61,923 nucleotides of DNA. It comes from CTSOIL-112 sp964293815 (lineage in GTDB: Bacteria > Pseudomonadota > Gammaproteobacteria > Burkholderiales > Burkholderiaceae). The first letter of the stretch is position 1. Every line of letters begins with the position of its first letter. Under the pieces are notes generated by a model, which had not been told where the DNA came from, made no database searches, and saw only the letters and a list, made by a program, of their open reading frames with translations. This document shows, piece by piece, positions 7,985 to 17,222 of the stretch. The translations under genes and the position numbers were made by a program. The DNA lies in contig CAXYYC010000011.1 of NCBI GenBank assembly GCA_964293815.1, positions 1 through 61,923 on the forward strand, in the 5' to 3' direction.

Positions 7985-8767
7985 TTATTTAAATTGGCAA
8001 CGCGCTGTGCCCAAATGCTGGATATCCAGAGTAACGGCATCACCTTTTTTGACCGAAACTGCTTCGGTCACGCCACCGGATAATACCAGACTACCTGCCG
8101 GCAGGCTTTCACCCCGCGCAGCCAAGTGGTTGACCAGCATCGCTACCGCATTGGCTGGATGATTGACCACCGCCGCGCCCGCACCCACAGCCACCACTTG
8201 ATTGTTGATGCGCATGACCACGCCCATCGTCTGCAAATCCAGTCCTTGCGGTGCTTTGACCACACTGCCAATGATAAACCGTGCGGATGAGCAGTTATCG
8301 GCGATCACGCTTTTCAGATCAAATTTGAAGTCACGATAACGCGAGTCAATCACTTCAATGCCCGCCATGACGTATTCGGTCGCCGCCAGCACATCGCCGA
8401 CATGACAGCCGGGGCCTTTGAGTTCGGCTTTGGTCACAAAGCAGATTTCCGGCTCGACTTTCGGGTGAATGAGTTCGTCAAACACCACGTCGCCGCCATC
8501 GGCCACGACAAATTCATCAACCAAAAAGCCGAACACTGGATTTTCCACACCCATCTGTTTCATTTTCGCGTGCGAGGTCAGACCGGCTTTGTAGCCAACT
8601 ATTTTCGCGCCGCGTTTGAGTTTTTGCGTTTTAATCACGTCCTGAATCGCATAGGCGTCATCCCATGACATATCGGGAAACGCATCGGTAATTTTCAGCG
8701 TGTCTTCGGCATTCAGTTGGCAGTTTTCTAAATGCTCGGCCAATTGTTTGATATCGGATTTTTTCAT
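7985..8767 (-). CDS. dmpH: 4-oxalocrotonate decarboxylase
   Basis: 260 residues of the fumarylacetoacetase-like hydratase/decarboxylase family. The divalent-metal site is expected in the PKVEPEICFV and EVIDSR segments. It decarboxylates 2-oxo-3-hexenedioate to 2-hydroxypenta-2,4-dienoate. It is homologous to the hydratase DmpE at 10751; I assign this copy as the decarboxylase because it lies between dmpG and dmpI, as in known dmp operons, and because the other copy is clearly hydratase-like. AAGGGA precedes the start. Confidence 0.85.
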   Translation of the reverse strand: MKKSDIKQLAEHLENCQLNAEDTLKITDAFPDMSWDDAYAIQDVIKTQKLKRGAKIVGYKAGLTSHAKMKQMGVENPVFGFLVDEFVVADGGDVVFDELIHPKVEPEICFVTKAELKGPGCHVGDVLAATEYVMAGIEVIDSRYRDFKFDLKSVIADNCSSARFIIGSVVKAPQGLDLQTMGVVMRINNQVVAVGAGAAVVNHPANAVAMLVNHLAARGESLPAGSLVLSGGVTEAVSVKKGDAVTLDIQHLGTARCQFK

Positions 8768-8780
8768 CTGTCGTCCCTTT

Positions 8781-9806
8781 TTATTGTGCGCGTTGTTTGG
8801 CCAGCGTCATTGCGGTGTCTTCGATCATGTCTTCTTGCCCGCCAACCATGCCGCGTCGTCCGAGTTCGACCAAAATCTCGCGCGCCGGAATGCCGTATTT
8901 TTTCTCCGCACGTTTGGCAAAAAGCAGGAAGGACGAATACACGCCCGCATAGCCGAGCGTCAATGAGTCACGATCCACGCGGATGATGTGATCCATCATC
9001 GGCACGACCAAATCCTCGGCGACGTCTTGGATTTTGAATACATCCACGCCGGTGTCAATCCCCATGCGGTCACATACGGCGACAAACACCTCCATCGGCG
9101 TATTGCCCGCGCCCGCGCCTAAGCCAGCCGCCGCCGCATCAATGCGGTTCGCACCGGCCGCGACCGCCGCAATCGAGTTCGCCACACCCATCGCGAGATT
9201 GTGGTGGCCGTGAAAGCCCAGCTCGGTTTCAGGTTTGAGCGCCGCGCGCACAGCCTGTAAACGCACGGTCACGTCGTCTGGCAACATATACCCCGCCGAG
9301 TCAGTGACGTAAATGCAGTTCGCACCGTAGCTTTCCATCAATTTGGCCTGCGTGACCAAACCTTCCGGCGTGTTCATGTGCGCCATCATCAGGAAGCCGA
9401 CGGTATCCATGTCCAGTTGACGCGCCATCGTGATGTGCTGTTCGGACACATCCGCCTCGGTGCAGTGCGTCGCCACGCGAATGGTGTGTACGCCCAAATC
9501 TTTCGCCATATGCAGGTGATCGACGGTGCCGATACCGGGTAATAACAACGCCGAAATCTTTGCATTTTTCATCAGCGGAATCACCGTGGACAAGTACTCT
9601 TCGTCACTGTGCGCCGGAAAACCGTAATTGACCGAACTGCCGCCCAAGCCGTCGCCATGCGTCACTTCGATCAACGGCACACCTGCGGCATCCAAGCCCA
9701 TCGCCACACTGCGCATTTGTTCCAGCGTCATCAAATGGCGCTTCGGATGCATCCCATCACGCAAAGTCATGTCGTGAACGGTGATTTTTTTGCCTTGTAA
9801 ACTCAT
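8781..9806 (-). CDS. dmpG: 4-hydroxy-2-oxovalerate aldolase
   Basis: 341 residues of the HMGL-like TIM-barrel aldolases. The catalytic/metal motif TLRDGMHPKRH (about 14-24) and the metal-binding histidines in GFHGHHN (about 198-203) are present. It splits 4-hydroxy-2-oxopentanoate into pyruvate and acetaldehyde. It normally forms a channelling complex with the acetaldehyde dehydrogenase DmpF, encoded immediately upstream with 11 bp between them. GGGAG precedes the start. Confidence 0.93.
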   Translation of the reverse strand: MSLQGKKITVHDMTLRDGMHPKRHLMTLEQMRSVAMGLDAAGVPLIEVTHGDGLGGSSVNYGFPAHSDEEYLSTVIPLMKNAKISALLLPGIGTVDHLHMAKDLGVHTIRVATHCTEADVSEQHITMARQLDMDTVGFLMMAHMNTPEGLVTQAKLMESYGANCIYVTDSAGYMLPDDVTVRLQAVRAALKPETELGFHGHHNLAMGVANSIAAVAAGANRIDAAAAGLGAGAGNTPMEVFVAVCDRMGIDTGVDVFKIQDVAEDLVVPMMDHIIRVDRDSLTLGYAGVYSSFLLFAKRAEKKYGIPAREILVELGRRGMVGGQEDMIEDTAMTLAKQRAQ

Positions 9807-9817
9807 CTCATGCTCCC

Positions 9818-10729
9818 TTATGCCGTAACCGCAACCGGCGTGAAACGCCCTGCTAAAATTTCCCGCGCAATGCCCTCGGCGGTTTGCGCCGCAGCGGCGG
9901 TCATGATGTCCAGATTACCGGCGTATTTCGGTAAATAATCACCCAAGCCCTCCACCTCCAAAAATACCGAAACGCGATTGCCATCAAATACCGGTCCATT
10001 CACCAAGCGATAGCCTGGCACATATTTTTGTACCTGCGCAATCATGTCGTGAATCGACGCGGTGATTTCCGCCTGTTTCGGCTCACCTTCGACCAAGCAA
10101 TGCACGGTGTCGCGCATGATGAGCGGTGGCTCCGCTGGATTGATGACAATGATCGCTTTGCCTTGTTTCGCACCACCGATGCGCTCGACCGCGCCTGCCG
10201 TGGTACGGGTAAACTCGTCAATATTTTTGCGCGTACCCGGCCCGACACTGCGCGAGGATACCGTTGCCACGATTTCACCGTAATTTACCGGCTGGACGCG
10301 CGAAACTGCCGCCACCATCGGGATCGTTGCTTGACCACCGCAGGTGACCATATTGACATTCATTTCTGCCTTGCCAATATGTTCGGCCAAATTCACCGGC
10401 GGTACGCAATACGGGCCAATCGCGGCGGGTGTCAAATCAATCATGACCACGCCGAGTTCGTTCAATTTGCGTGAGTTTTCTGCATGCACATACGCCGAAG
10501 TCGCGTCAAAGGCGATTTGCACGCCATCACGCGCCACATACGGGAGCAGTCCATCCACGCCTTCTGCGGTGGTGTGCAGACCCATTTCCTTCGCGCGTTT
10601 CAGCCCATCCGATTCAGGATCGATACCAACCATCCACACCGGCTCCAGTACCTCACTGCGTTTGAGTTTCGCCAACAAATCCGTGCCGATATTGCCCGGC
10701 CCGATCAAGGCGCATTTAATTTTGCTCAT
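9818..10729 (-). CDS. dmpF: Acetaldehyde dehydrogenase (acylating)
   Basis: 303 residues. The N-terminal NAD-binding motif is GPGNIGTD (10-17) and the catalytic cysteine is C130 in VTCGGQAT, close to the position known for DmpF. It converts acetaldehyde, NAD and CoA to acetyl-CoA, receiving the aldehyde through a tunnel from the DmpG aldolase. GAGGAA precedes the start. Its place between dmpE and dmpG matches the classical operon. Confidence 0.93.
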   Translation of the reverse strand: MSKIKCALIGPGNIGTDLLAKLKRSEVLEPVWMVGIDPESDGLKRAKEMGLHTTAEGVDGLLPYVARDGVQIAFDATSAYVHAENSRKLNELGVVMIDLTPAAIGPYCVPPVNLAEHIGKAEMNVNMVTCGGQATIPMVAAVSRVQPVNYGEIVATVSSRSVGPGTRKNIDEFTRTTAGAVERIGGAKQGKAIIVINPAEPPLIMRDTVHCLVEGEPKQAEITASIHDMIAQVQKYVPGYRLVNGPVFDGNRVSVFLEVEGLGDYLPKYAGNLDIMTAAAAQTAEGIAREILAGRFTPVAVTA

Positions 10730-10750
10730 TTGATATTCCTCAATCCATTT

Positions 10751-11533
10751 TTAACCAAAACGCACCGCGCATGTGCCAATGCCATTGATGCTCATGCGCA
10801 GATAATCACCCGCCACCACGGGAATCAGCGGCGCCAGACTGCCCGATAAAATCACCTCGCCCGCTTTGAGCGGTATGCCCAAACGCCCGAGCGTATTAGC
10901 CAGCCACACCACCGCATTCACCGGTGAGCCAAGCGCCGCCGCGCCTGCGCCGGTTGCGACGATCTCGCCATTTTTCTCCAACACCATGCCGCAGTTGATT
11001 AAATCCACTTGCGACGGGCAAACCAATTCATTGCCGAGCACGAATGCGCCGCAGGAGGCGTTGTCCGAGACGGTATCTTGAATTTTGATTTTCCAGTCTT
11101 TAATACGCGAATCAACGATCTCGAAACACGCCATCACGCCTTCGGTTGCGGCCAACACATCGGCATTGGTCACGCCCGGCCCCATCAAATCTTTTTTCAA
11201 CACAAAGGCAATTTCACCTTCAGCACGCGGCGCAATCATCTTGCTGGTCGGAATCGCCGCACCTTCGGCAAACACCATATCATCCAGCAGATAGCCAAAA
11301 TCCGGCTGATAGACATTCAGCATATTCATCACCGCTTGGCTGGTCACGCCGATTTTCTTGCCAATCACGCGCGCGCCGCGATTGAGCCGGTGCGATAGCA
11401 TCGCGACCTGTACCTGATACGCATCTTCGATGCTCATATCGGGATACTGCTCGGTCAACGGCGCAATCGGCTTGACCTGCGTCAAGGCCTGATCGAGCGC
11501 TTTGCCCAAACGATTGATGGTTTTTTTATCCAT
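10751..11533 (-). CDS. dmpE: 2-hydroxypenta-2,4-dienoate (2-oxopent-4-enoate) hydratase
   Basis: 260 residues from the ATG at 11533 (MDKKTINRLG), which is where the family normally begins; the frame is open further upstream but the extra residues do not look native. Conserved stretches include GKKIGVTS, PRAEGEIAF and EIVDSRIKDWKIK. It adds water to 2-hydroxypentadienoate, giving 4-hydroxy-2-oxovalerate for DmpG. It is paralogous to DmpH in the same operon. A 58-bp gap separates it from dmpD. Confidence 0.9.
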   Translation of the reverse strand: MDKKTINRLGKALDQALTQVKPIAPLTEQYPDMSIEDAYQVQVAMLSHRLNRGARVIGKKIGVTSQAVMNMLNVYQPDFGYLLDDMVFAEGAAIPTSKMIAPRAEGEIAFVLKKDLMGPGVTNADVLAATEGVMACFEIVDSRIKDWKIKIQDTVSDNASCGAFVLGNELVCPSQVDLINCGMVLEKNGEIVATGAGAAALGSPVNAVVWLANTLGRLGIPLKAGEVILSGSLAPLIPVVAGDYLRMSINGIGTCAVRFG

Positions 11534-11591
11534 GATCCATTCCATTTCTATATCAAAAAAGGTTGTACGGCAATGCGGATGTTCAAAGTGA

Positions 11592-12446
11592 TCAAGGCAA
11601 CGGCGTCGGCTCATCGGTCTGCGCTTCGCGCAGAAAATCGCCCACCAATCGCGCAAAACGCCCCGCGTGCTCTATCTGCGTCCAATGTCCGCATTGACCA
11701 AACACATGCAACTGCGCGCGGACAATCCAATCCGCCAAGGTCACAGAATTACTCAGCGGAATCACCCGATCTTCACGCCCGTGAATCACCAGCGTTTGAT
11801 GCGCAATCGCGCGAATATCCGCTTCCGCACTCGCCATCGCATCAACCCAGCGTTGACGCGGCGCGGGGAACATCGCCGCGAACGACTCCTGAAAACCCGG
11901 GCGAATGCTCGCCTCATAACGCAAACGCGCCAAATCATCATTCACCAAACCACGATCGTAGGCAAACCAGTCGAGCAATTCGCGCATATTGACCAACGAC
12001 GGCTCATAACCCCACACGCGATCCAAACCTTCGGTCAAATTGAACGGCACGCCGACACTGCCCATCAAGACCAAACGCCGTACCCGCTGCGGATGACGGA
12101 TGGTCAAAGCCAACGCCAGTGCGCCGCCAAACGAATTGCCCACCAAATCCGCCTGCTCAATGCCCAGCGCATCCAATACCCCAATCGCCTGCGCCACCCA
12201 CACATCCATGTTGTACGCCTGTCCCGCCCGACGCTCGGTGAAGCCAAAACCAACCATATCGGGCGCAATCACACGCGCCTGTTTCGCCAATTCGGGCATG
12301 ACCAGCCGCCAATTGGCATACGCCGACACGCCCGGCCCCGAGCCGTGAATCAGCAACACTGGAAAGCCTGAACCCAAATCATGCAGATTGGTGGCAATGC
12401 CTGCCGCTGTTAGGGTTTGACCGATTTCGGGATGGGTGTTTGACAT
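11592..12446 (-). CDS. dmpD: 2-hydroxymuconic semialdehyde hydrolase
   Basis: 284 residues of the alpha/beta-hydrolase fold. The oxyanion motif is HGSGPG (about 34-39), the nucleophile elbow is GNSFGG with Ser about 105, and the acid and base are expected in HGREDRVIP and CGHWTQIEH. It hydrolyses the C-C bond of meta-cleavage products; this branch is the main one for methylcatechols. I chose the ATG at 12446 (AAGG 8 bp upstream) over an adjacent upstream GTG. Confidence 0.9.
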   Translation of the reverse strand: MSNTHPEIGQTLTAAGIATNLHDLGSGFPVLLIHGSGPGVSAYANWRLVMPELAKQARVIAPDMVGFGFTERRAGQAYNMDVWVAQAIGVLDALGIEQADLVGNSFGGALALALTIRHPQRVRRLVLMGSVGVPFNLTEGLDRVWGYEPSLVNMRELLDWFAYDRGLVNDDLARLRYEASIRPGFQESFAAMFPAPRQRWVDAMASAEADIRAIAHQTLVIHGREDRVIPLSNSVTLADWIVRAQLHVFGQCGHWTQIEHAGRFARLVGDFLREAQTDEPTPLP

Positions 12447-12455
12447 CACAGCACC

Positions 12456-13910
12456 TTACAATTTCACGCAAACGTTTTTCAACTCGGTATAAAACTCCAG
12501 CGAATGCACGCCGCCTTCGCGTCCAATGCCTGAGTGCTTCGCCCCGCCAAACGGCGTGCGCAAATCGCGCAGGAACCAGCTATTGACCCACGCCAGACCA
12601 ACTTTCATACGTTGCGCCACGCGGTGACCACGGCTGATGTCATTCGTCCAAACCGCAGTGGCCAAGCCGTATTCGTTGTCATTGGCTTTTTTCAATACCT
12701 CTTCCTCGGTATCAAACGGCGCGATGTGACAGCACGGGCCGAATACCTCTTCTTTAATCACACGCGCGTTTTCCGGCAAACCTGTCCAAATCGTCGGCTG
12801 TACCCAGCACCCGCCGTTCAAATCTGCGCCCATGTCCGGCACGCCACCACCAGTGACGATGGTTGCGCCTTCTTCCTGCGCCAGCGCGTAGTAGGACAAT
12901 ACTTTTTGCTGATGCTCTTTGCTAATCAGTGGCCCCATATTGGTGCTCGCATCTTCCGGTACGCCGAGTTTCATTTGCTCCGCGCCTTGTTTCAGCGCGG
13001 CGACGAATCGGTCAAACAGTGGCCGTTCGACGTACACACGTTCCGTGCCCAAACACACCTGACCGCAGTTGGCAAAGGCCGAGCGCAAAGTGCCCTCAAT
13101 CGCCGCATCAAAATCACAGTCGGCAAACACGATGGCGGCGTTTTTCCCACCCATTTCCAAGCTCACCGGACGTGCGCCTTTGGCCGCCGCTTTCATAATC
13201 ACTTCGCCCGTGCGCGTCTCGCCGGTGAAGGTGATCGCGTCCACATCGGGATGTGTGGTGACAAACTCACCGGCGGAGTTCGGGCCAAAGCCATGCACCA
13301 CGTTGTACACGCCCGCTGGAATGCCGGCCTCGTTCATCACTTCACCTAGTAAGGCCGCCGTTTGCGGGGTTTCTTCGGATGGTTTCACCACCACCGTATT
13401 GCCGCAGGCCAATGCCGGTGCGACTTTCCATGTCATCAACAACAATGGCAAATTCCACGGACAAATAACGCCCACCACACCAACTGGACTGCGGTAGCCG
13501 TAGTTGATCGCAGTTTTACCGTCCGGCGTCGGGGTTTCAAAAAATTCGGTGGCCACATTTTTCACCACATCGGCAAAAATTTTGAAATTGGCTGCGCCGC
13601 GTGGGATGTCAATGTGGCTGGCCAAACTCTTCGGCTTACCGGTATCGGCGCATTCCGCCGCGAGAAATTCGTCAAAGCGGCGATTGATGCCGTCGGCCAA
13701 TTTCATCAAGCGCTCGGTGCGCTCAGGTACCGTCAAGCGCCCCCATTCACCGTCCAATGCCGCTTTTGCCGCCGCAACCGCCGCATCAACTTCGGCTTTG
13801 CCCGCTTCGTGTACCTGCGCGATCACCTGATTGGTGAGCGGCGAGCGTTTCTCAAACGTCTTGTGCGTGGCGACGTATTGGCCGTTGATAAAGTTCAAAA
13901 TCTCTTTCAT
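12456..13910 (-). CDS. dmpC: 2-hydroxymuconic semialdehyde dehydrogenase
   Basis: 484 residues from the ATG at 13910, the family's normal size; the longer open frame upstream adds non-native sequence. Aldehyde dehydrogenase motifs are clear: PWNLPLLLMTWK (about 151-162), LEMGGKN with general base E252, and NCGQVC with nucleophile C286. It oxidises the ring-fission product of catechol with NAD to 2-hydroxymuconate, feeding the DmpI/DmpH branch. A 94-bp gap without an evident gene lies upstream, after the GlcG-like gene. Confidence 0.92.
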   Translation of the reverse strand: MKEILNFINGQYVATHKTFEKRSPLTNQVIAQVHEAGKAEVDAAVAAAKAALDGEWGRLTVPERTERLMKLADGINRRFDEFLAAECADTGKPKSLASHIDIPRGAANFKIFADVVKNVATEFFETPTPDGKTAINYGYRSPVGVVGVICPWNLPLLLMTWKVAPALACGNTVVVKPSEETPQTAALLGEVMNEAGIPAGVYNVVHGFGPNSAGEFVTTHPDVDAITFTGETRTGEVIMKAAAKGARPVSLEMGGKNAAIVFADCDFDAAIEGTLRSAFANCGQVCLGTERVYVERPLFDRFVAALKQGAEQMKLGVPEDASTNMGPLISKEHQQKVLSYYALAQEEGATIVTGGGVPDMGADLNGGCWVQPTIWTGLPENARVIKEEVFGPCCHIAPFDTEEEVLKKANDNEYGLATAVWTNDISRGHRVAQRMKVGLAWVNSWFLRDLRTPFGGAKHSGIGREGGVHSLEFYTELKNVCVKL

Positions 13911-14004
13911 GATCCATCCCAGTCTATTGTTAACAATCCTGTAAAACCTTTGCACACGGGCGCTGCCCCCCCTGAAACTCCATTGGCAACACCCACACGC
14001 TTTA

Positions 14005-14457
14005 TCAATTGACCAATGCCAGCACCGCCGCCACACCTGCTTGCGCCACCGCCTCGTCCTGCGCCTCTGATGCGCCCGACACGCCAATCGCCCCTATGCG
14101 CTGACCCGCCACCACGATCGGCACGCCGCCACCAAACGCGACGAAACGCGGGCGTCGCAACAAGCCCTCGCGTACCGCAGGCGAGTGACTTTGCAAGGCG
14201 TCGTACCATTGACCAGTCGGTAAACCAAAGCTCACGGCGGTATACGCCTTGTCGATCGCAATATCAATCGAGTGCAAAAACGCGCCGACTTGACGAATAA
14301 AGCCCGCCAAATGCCCCGCATGATCGACCACCGCGATATTGACGGTGACGTTCAAATCCTGCGCTGTTTGCAGAGCCGCGCCCAAGGCAGCGTGTACCGC
14401 CTCGGGGCTGATACACGCCGTTGACTGCGCAACCGGCATCATGGATTGCTCGCTCAT
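14005..14457 (-). CDS. GlcG/HbpS-like (DUF336) small protein inserted in the meta-cleavage operon
   Basis: 150 residues. The sequence pattern (VVDHAGHLAGFIRQ, SIDIAIDKAYTAVSFG, GGVPIVVAGQRIGAIGVSGA, then an alanine-rich end) matches the GlcG/HbpS heme-binding-like family. Its start overlaps the dmpB stop by one base (TGATG), so it is tightly coupled to the catechol dioxygenase. I recall such genes between the dioxygenase and dehydrogenase genes in some aromatic operons. A role in protecting or assisting the iron enzyme is only a guess. It is the one gene not found in the classical dmpKLMNOPQBCDEFGHI order. Confidence 0.8.
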   Translation of the reverse strand: MSEQSMMPVAQSTACISPEAVHAALGAALQTAQDLNVTVNIAVVDHAGHLAGFIRQVGAFLHSIDIAIDKAYTAVSFGLPTGQWYDALQSHSPAVREGLLRRPRFVAFGGGVPIVVAGQRIGAIGVSGASEAQDEAVAQAGVAAVLALVN

Positions 14458-15401
14458 CAGGTGTATACCTCGGTGAACGAAGGCACGAGTACGCCGGTAT
14501 GGTAGAAAATACCAGAGGCCAAATCATCCTCCGTCCAAGTAGTCACTGGACGATCGGGTTGTGCCAAATAGCCCAGACCGGCGAAGGTTTCATTGCGATT
14601 GCCCGACGGGTCAAAGAAGTAAATGGTTTCACCACGGGTAATGCCATGACGGGTCGGCGCGACGTCGATTTTCACTTTGTTTTTCGCCATCACGTCGGCG
14701 GCCTTGAGCACATCGTTCCACGAATCGAGGAAGAAGGAAATGTGGTGGATGCCCATTTTCGGCCCGCCCACAAACGCAATGTCGTGCGGTGTATTGGTGC
14801 GCGTCATCCATGTCGCCAACTGGAATGCGCCTTCCGGCCCCACGGTGATTTGCTCAACCAGATAAAAGTCCAGACAATTTTTCATGAACTCAGTGGTTTC
14901 CGCGACTTTATTCACGCCTTCCGCTGGATTGAATTCACACATCAGCAGGCAGTGATCGAGCCAATGCACGCCCGCGCCGGTGATGTCGTCCGGCCAAGGA
15001 TCGGGATTGGTACTGCCTACATCGGTGCCGACGAATTCTTTTTGCGCATACAGACGGAAATCATGCCCGCTCGGCAACTGGAATTGCAACATCCGACCAG
15101 TACACGGCAAAGTACCTTCGGCCAGCATTTGGGTTTTTACACCAGCGGCTTCAACGCGCTGCTGGAACGCATCCAGCTCGGCATCTTTTTCCACCTTAAA
15201 TGCCACATGGTTAAAGCCCGCCTGATCGCTCGGCGTAAGGATCAGCGAGTATTTATCCCACTCGTCCCAACATTTCATGTAGACATTACCATCCGCGTCG
15301 GTGTGCGTGGTTTTTAAACCCAACACTTTTTCGTAATGCTTGACCGATGCATCCATATCCATCACTTTGATGCTCACATGACCAATTCTTAAAACGCCCA
15401 T
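14457..15401 (-). CDS. dmpB: Catechol 2,3-dioxygenase (extradiol, type I)
   Basis: 314 residues with two vicinal-oxygen-chelate domains. The Fe(II) ligands expected from XylE/DmpB are present: H150 (WLDH), H219 or H220 (GIHHISF) and E271 (GNRNETF). It cleaves catechol next to the hydroxyls, giving yellow 2-hydroxymuconic semialdehyde. AAAAGGAGACG precedes the start. It follows the ferredoxin gene dmpQ, whose product classically re-reduces oxidised iron in this enzyme. Confidence 0.95.
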   Translation of the reverse strand: MGVLRIGHVSIKVMDMDASVKHYEKVLGLKTTHTDADGNVYMKCWDEWDKYSLILTPSDQAGFNHVAFKVEKDAELDAFQQRVEAAGVKTQMLAEGTLPCTGRMLQFQLPSGHDFRLYAQKEFVGTDVGSTNPDPWPDDITGAGVHWLDHCLLMCEFNPAEGVNKVAETTEFMKNCLDFYLVEQITVGPEGAFQLATWMTRTNTPHDIAFVGGPKMGIHHISFFLDSWNDVLKAADVMAKNKVKIDVAPTRHGITRGETIYFFDPSGNRNETFAGLGYLAQPDRPVTTWTEDDLASGIFYHTGVLVPSFTEVYT

Positions 15402-15413
15402 TTTCGTCTCCTT

Positions 15414-15767
15414 TTAGATAATTGATTTTTGCTTGGTAGCAAAACCTTTAAAAAACGGCTTTTCAAAACTCCCCATCACCACCAGTTGTACATCGGTTTT
15501 TGGGGTCGCGCGGCAGGCTAAGGTACAGCCCTGCGCTTGCTCCTGCTCACTCACATGGGCGCGGCTGATCGGCCCAATATGCGCCACTTCGCCCGCCAAC
15601 ACGCGCACTTTACACACACCACAACCGCCATTGTCACAGCCCACCGGTATGCCTCGTCGTCCCAAACGCACCATACCGGCCAATAGCGTTTCGCTGGTCG
15701 CACACAGATACTCTTCACCCGTTTGTTGCAGATGAATCGTTACTTTGGGGCGAAAATCCCAGACCAT
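15414..15767 (-). CDS. dmpQ: Plant-type [2Fe-2S] ferredoxin, reactivator of catechol 2,3-dioxygenase
   Basis: About 117 residues with the cluster motif C-x4-C-x2-C (CDNGGCGVC) and a later fourth cysteine (CTLAC). In XylT/DmpQ systems it keeps the dioxygenase iron ferrous. The start is uncertain: GGGGA lies 7 bp upstream of the ATG at 15767, whereas the ATG two codons earlier (15773) sits too close to it. It begins a few bases after the dmpP stop. Confidence 0.85.
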   Translation of the reverse strand: MVWDFRPKVTIHLQQTGEEYLCATSETLLAGMVRLGRRGIPVGCDNGGCGVCKVRVLAGEVAHIGPISRAHVSEQEQAQGCTLACRATPKTDVQLVVMGSFEKPFFKGFATKQKSII

Positions 15768-15779
15768 GCGCATTCCCCA

Positions 15780-16832
15780 TCAGAGGTTTTTAAACAAGGG
15801 ACTGCGTACCTGTTGCGCATCCGCAGCGGAGATGAATTTCTCCATATAAATATCGCGCTCAAACAATCGCCCCTGCATCAAGGTGCTGATGCATGACTCG
15901 ATCATCAACGGTGGCCCGCACAAATATGCTTTATGACCGCGAAAGTCATTGTTAAACTGGGCTTTCGCCGCGTCGTGCACAAAACCACGGAAGCCCTCCC
16001 AAGCATCGCCCTCACCGACCGCCGAGAGTGCCGGTACATAGGTGAAATTCGGATGTTGCTGCACCCACTGTTTGAATGTTTCATGGTCATACAATTCATC
16101 CACCGTGCGCGCGCCGTACACCAGCGTGATTGGCAAATCACAACCTTCCTCCAGCAACTCGGCGATCATCGATTTCGGGCTGGATAGGCCGGAGCCGCCC
16201 GCCATGAAAATCAATGGTACTTGCGCCGATTTGCGGGTGAAAAAGCGCCCGTAAGGGCCGGTCACTTGGACGCGTTCACCGACGTGCAATTGACTGTGTA
16301 CATAACCCGTCACCTGCCCGCCGGGAACCTGTTTGATATTCAGTTCAATCAAATCACCGGTGGACGGCGGATTGGCCAGAGAGAACGCTCGCGTATCCAG
16401 CTCACCGACTTTCAGATTGACGTATTGACCCGCTTGAAACTGCATCGGTTGATTCAAACGAATCCACACGCCTTTGATGGTTGGTGTGAGGTTTTCAATG
16501 CGTTCAACCACACCGTCAAAATCATCAATCGGCAGATTGAGCGCATCGGGATCCTCATCAATGTCGGCCTCGATCACCACATCCGATTGCAAAGTGGCAC
16601 AGCAGGCCAAGCATTTTTGCTCCTCGCGCTCGTAATCCATCAGCGCGAAATTCGAGGCTTGCCCGTGATCGACTTCGCCATCAACGATTTGCACCTTGCA
16701 TGTGGCGCACAGCCCATGACAGCAGGCGTGCGGCAGATAAATCCCCTCGCGCAAGGCGGCGTCCAAGATGGTTTGACCGTCGTTGACCTCAATAGTGCGG
16801 CCGATTGGTTCAATGGTTAAGCTGTAACTCAT
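15780..16832 (-). CDS. dmpP: Phenol hydroxylase reductase component (P5)
   Basis: 350 residues in the usual order: an N-terminal [2Fe-2S] ferredoxin domain (C37, C42, C45 and a later cysteine in KCLACC), an FAD domain with RAFS, and an NAD(P)H-binding domain (MAGGSGLSSPKSM). It passes electrons from NADH to the diiron oxygenase DmpN. GAGAGAA lies before the start. Confidence 0.93.
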   Translation of the reverse strand: MSYSLTIEPIGRTIEVNDGQTILDAALREGIYLPHACCHGLCATCKVQIVDGEVDHGQASNFALMDYEREEQKCLACCATLQSDVVIEADIDEDPDALNLPIDDFDGVVERIENLTPTIKGVWIRLNQPMQFQAGQYVNLKVGELDTRAFSLANPPSTGDLIELNIKQVPGGQVTGYVHSQLHVGERVQVTGPYGRFFTRKSAQVPLIFMAGGSGLSSPKSMIAELLEEGCDLPITLVYGARTVDELYDHETFKQWVQQHPNFTYVPALSAVGEGDAWEGFRGFVHDAAKAQFNNDFRGHKAYLCGPPLMIESCISTLMQGRLFERDIYMEKFISAADAQQVRSPLFKNL

Positions 16833-16858
16833 AGCGTTCTCTCGTACAACATTAGTAA

Positions 16859-17209
16859 TTAACTATACGATCCTTGGATACCGGTCAAACCGGGCGTGCG
16901 AAAGCGAATCACGTCCTTGTGCTTCAAACCGTTTTCGGCCAAGGATTTGTCATAATCCGGCGTCCACGGCTGACCGGATTTGAACCATTGCGCCTGCGTC
17001 CAATCAATTTGCGCAAAATCTGGGTGATAGCCGAAAAAGTCCTTGAACGGCCCTTGGCACATCATACCAAAAGGTAAATCCGGTGGCAGTGGCACACAAA
17101 ACGGCGCACAGAACATCAAATGATCTTCCCAACCAATATACAACAATGGTGCAGGAAATTTATCGGCAGAATCTTTCGCCGCGAATTCATAAGGTTTCTT
17201 GGTATTCAT
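16859..17209 (-). CDS. dmpO: Phenol hydroxylase component P4
   Basis: 116 residues from the ATG at 17209, preceded by GGGAG; the frame is open further upstream but adds non-native residues. The sequence (PLLYIGWEDHLMFCAPFCVPLPPDLPFG) is characteristic of the DmpO gamma subunit of the (alpha-beta-gamma)2 hydroxylase. It sits directly after dmpN with 13 bp between, and completes the oxygenase complex with DmpL and DmpN. Confidence 0.9.
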   Translation of the reverse strand: MNTKKPYEFAAKDSADKFPAPLLYIGWEDHLMFCAPFCVPLPPDLPFGMMCQGPFKDFFGYHPDFAQIDWTQAQWFKSGQPWTPDYDKSLAENGLKHKDVIRFRTPGLTGIQGSYS

Positions 17210-17222
17210 GTATCGCTCCCGA

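Noticed and set aside
12534..13349. Long plus-strand open frames opposite dmpC and dmpD (also 11667-12371)
   Set aside because: Shadows of the dehydrogenase and hydrolase genes, low-complexity basic proteins with no motifs.
14421..15317. 298-residue plus-strand open frame opposite catechol dioxygenase
   Set aside because: Complete overlap with dmpB, whose metal ligands are all present on the minus strand.
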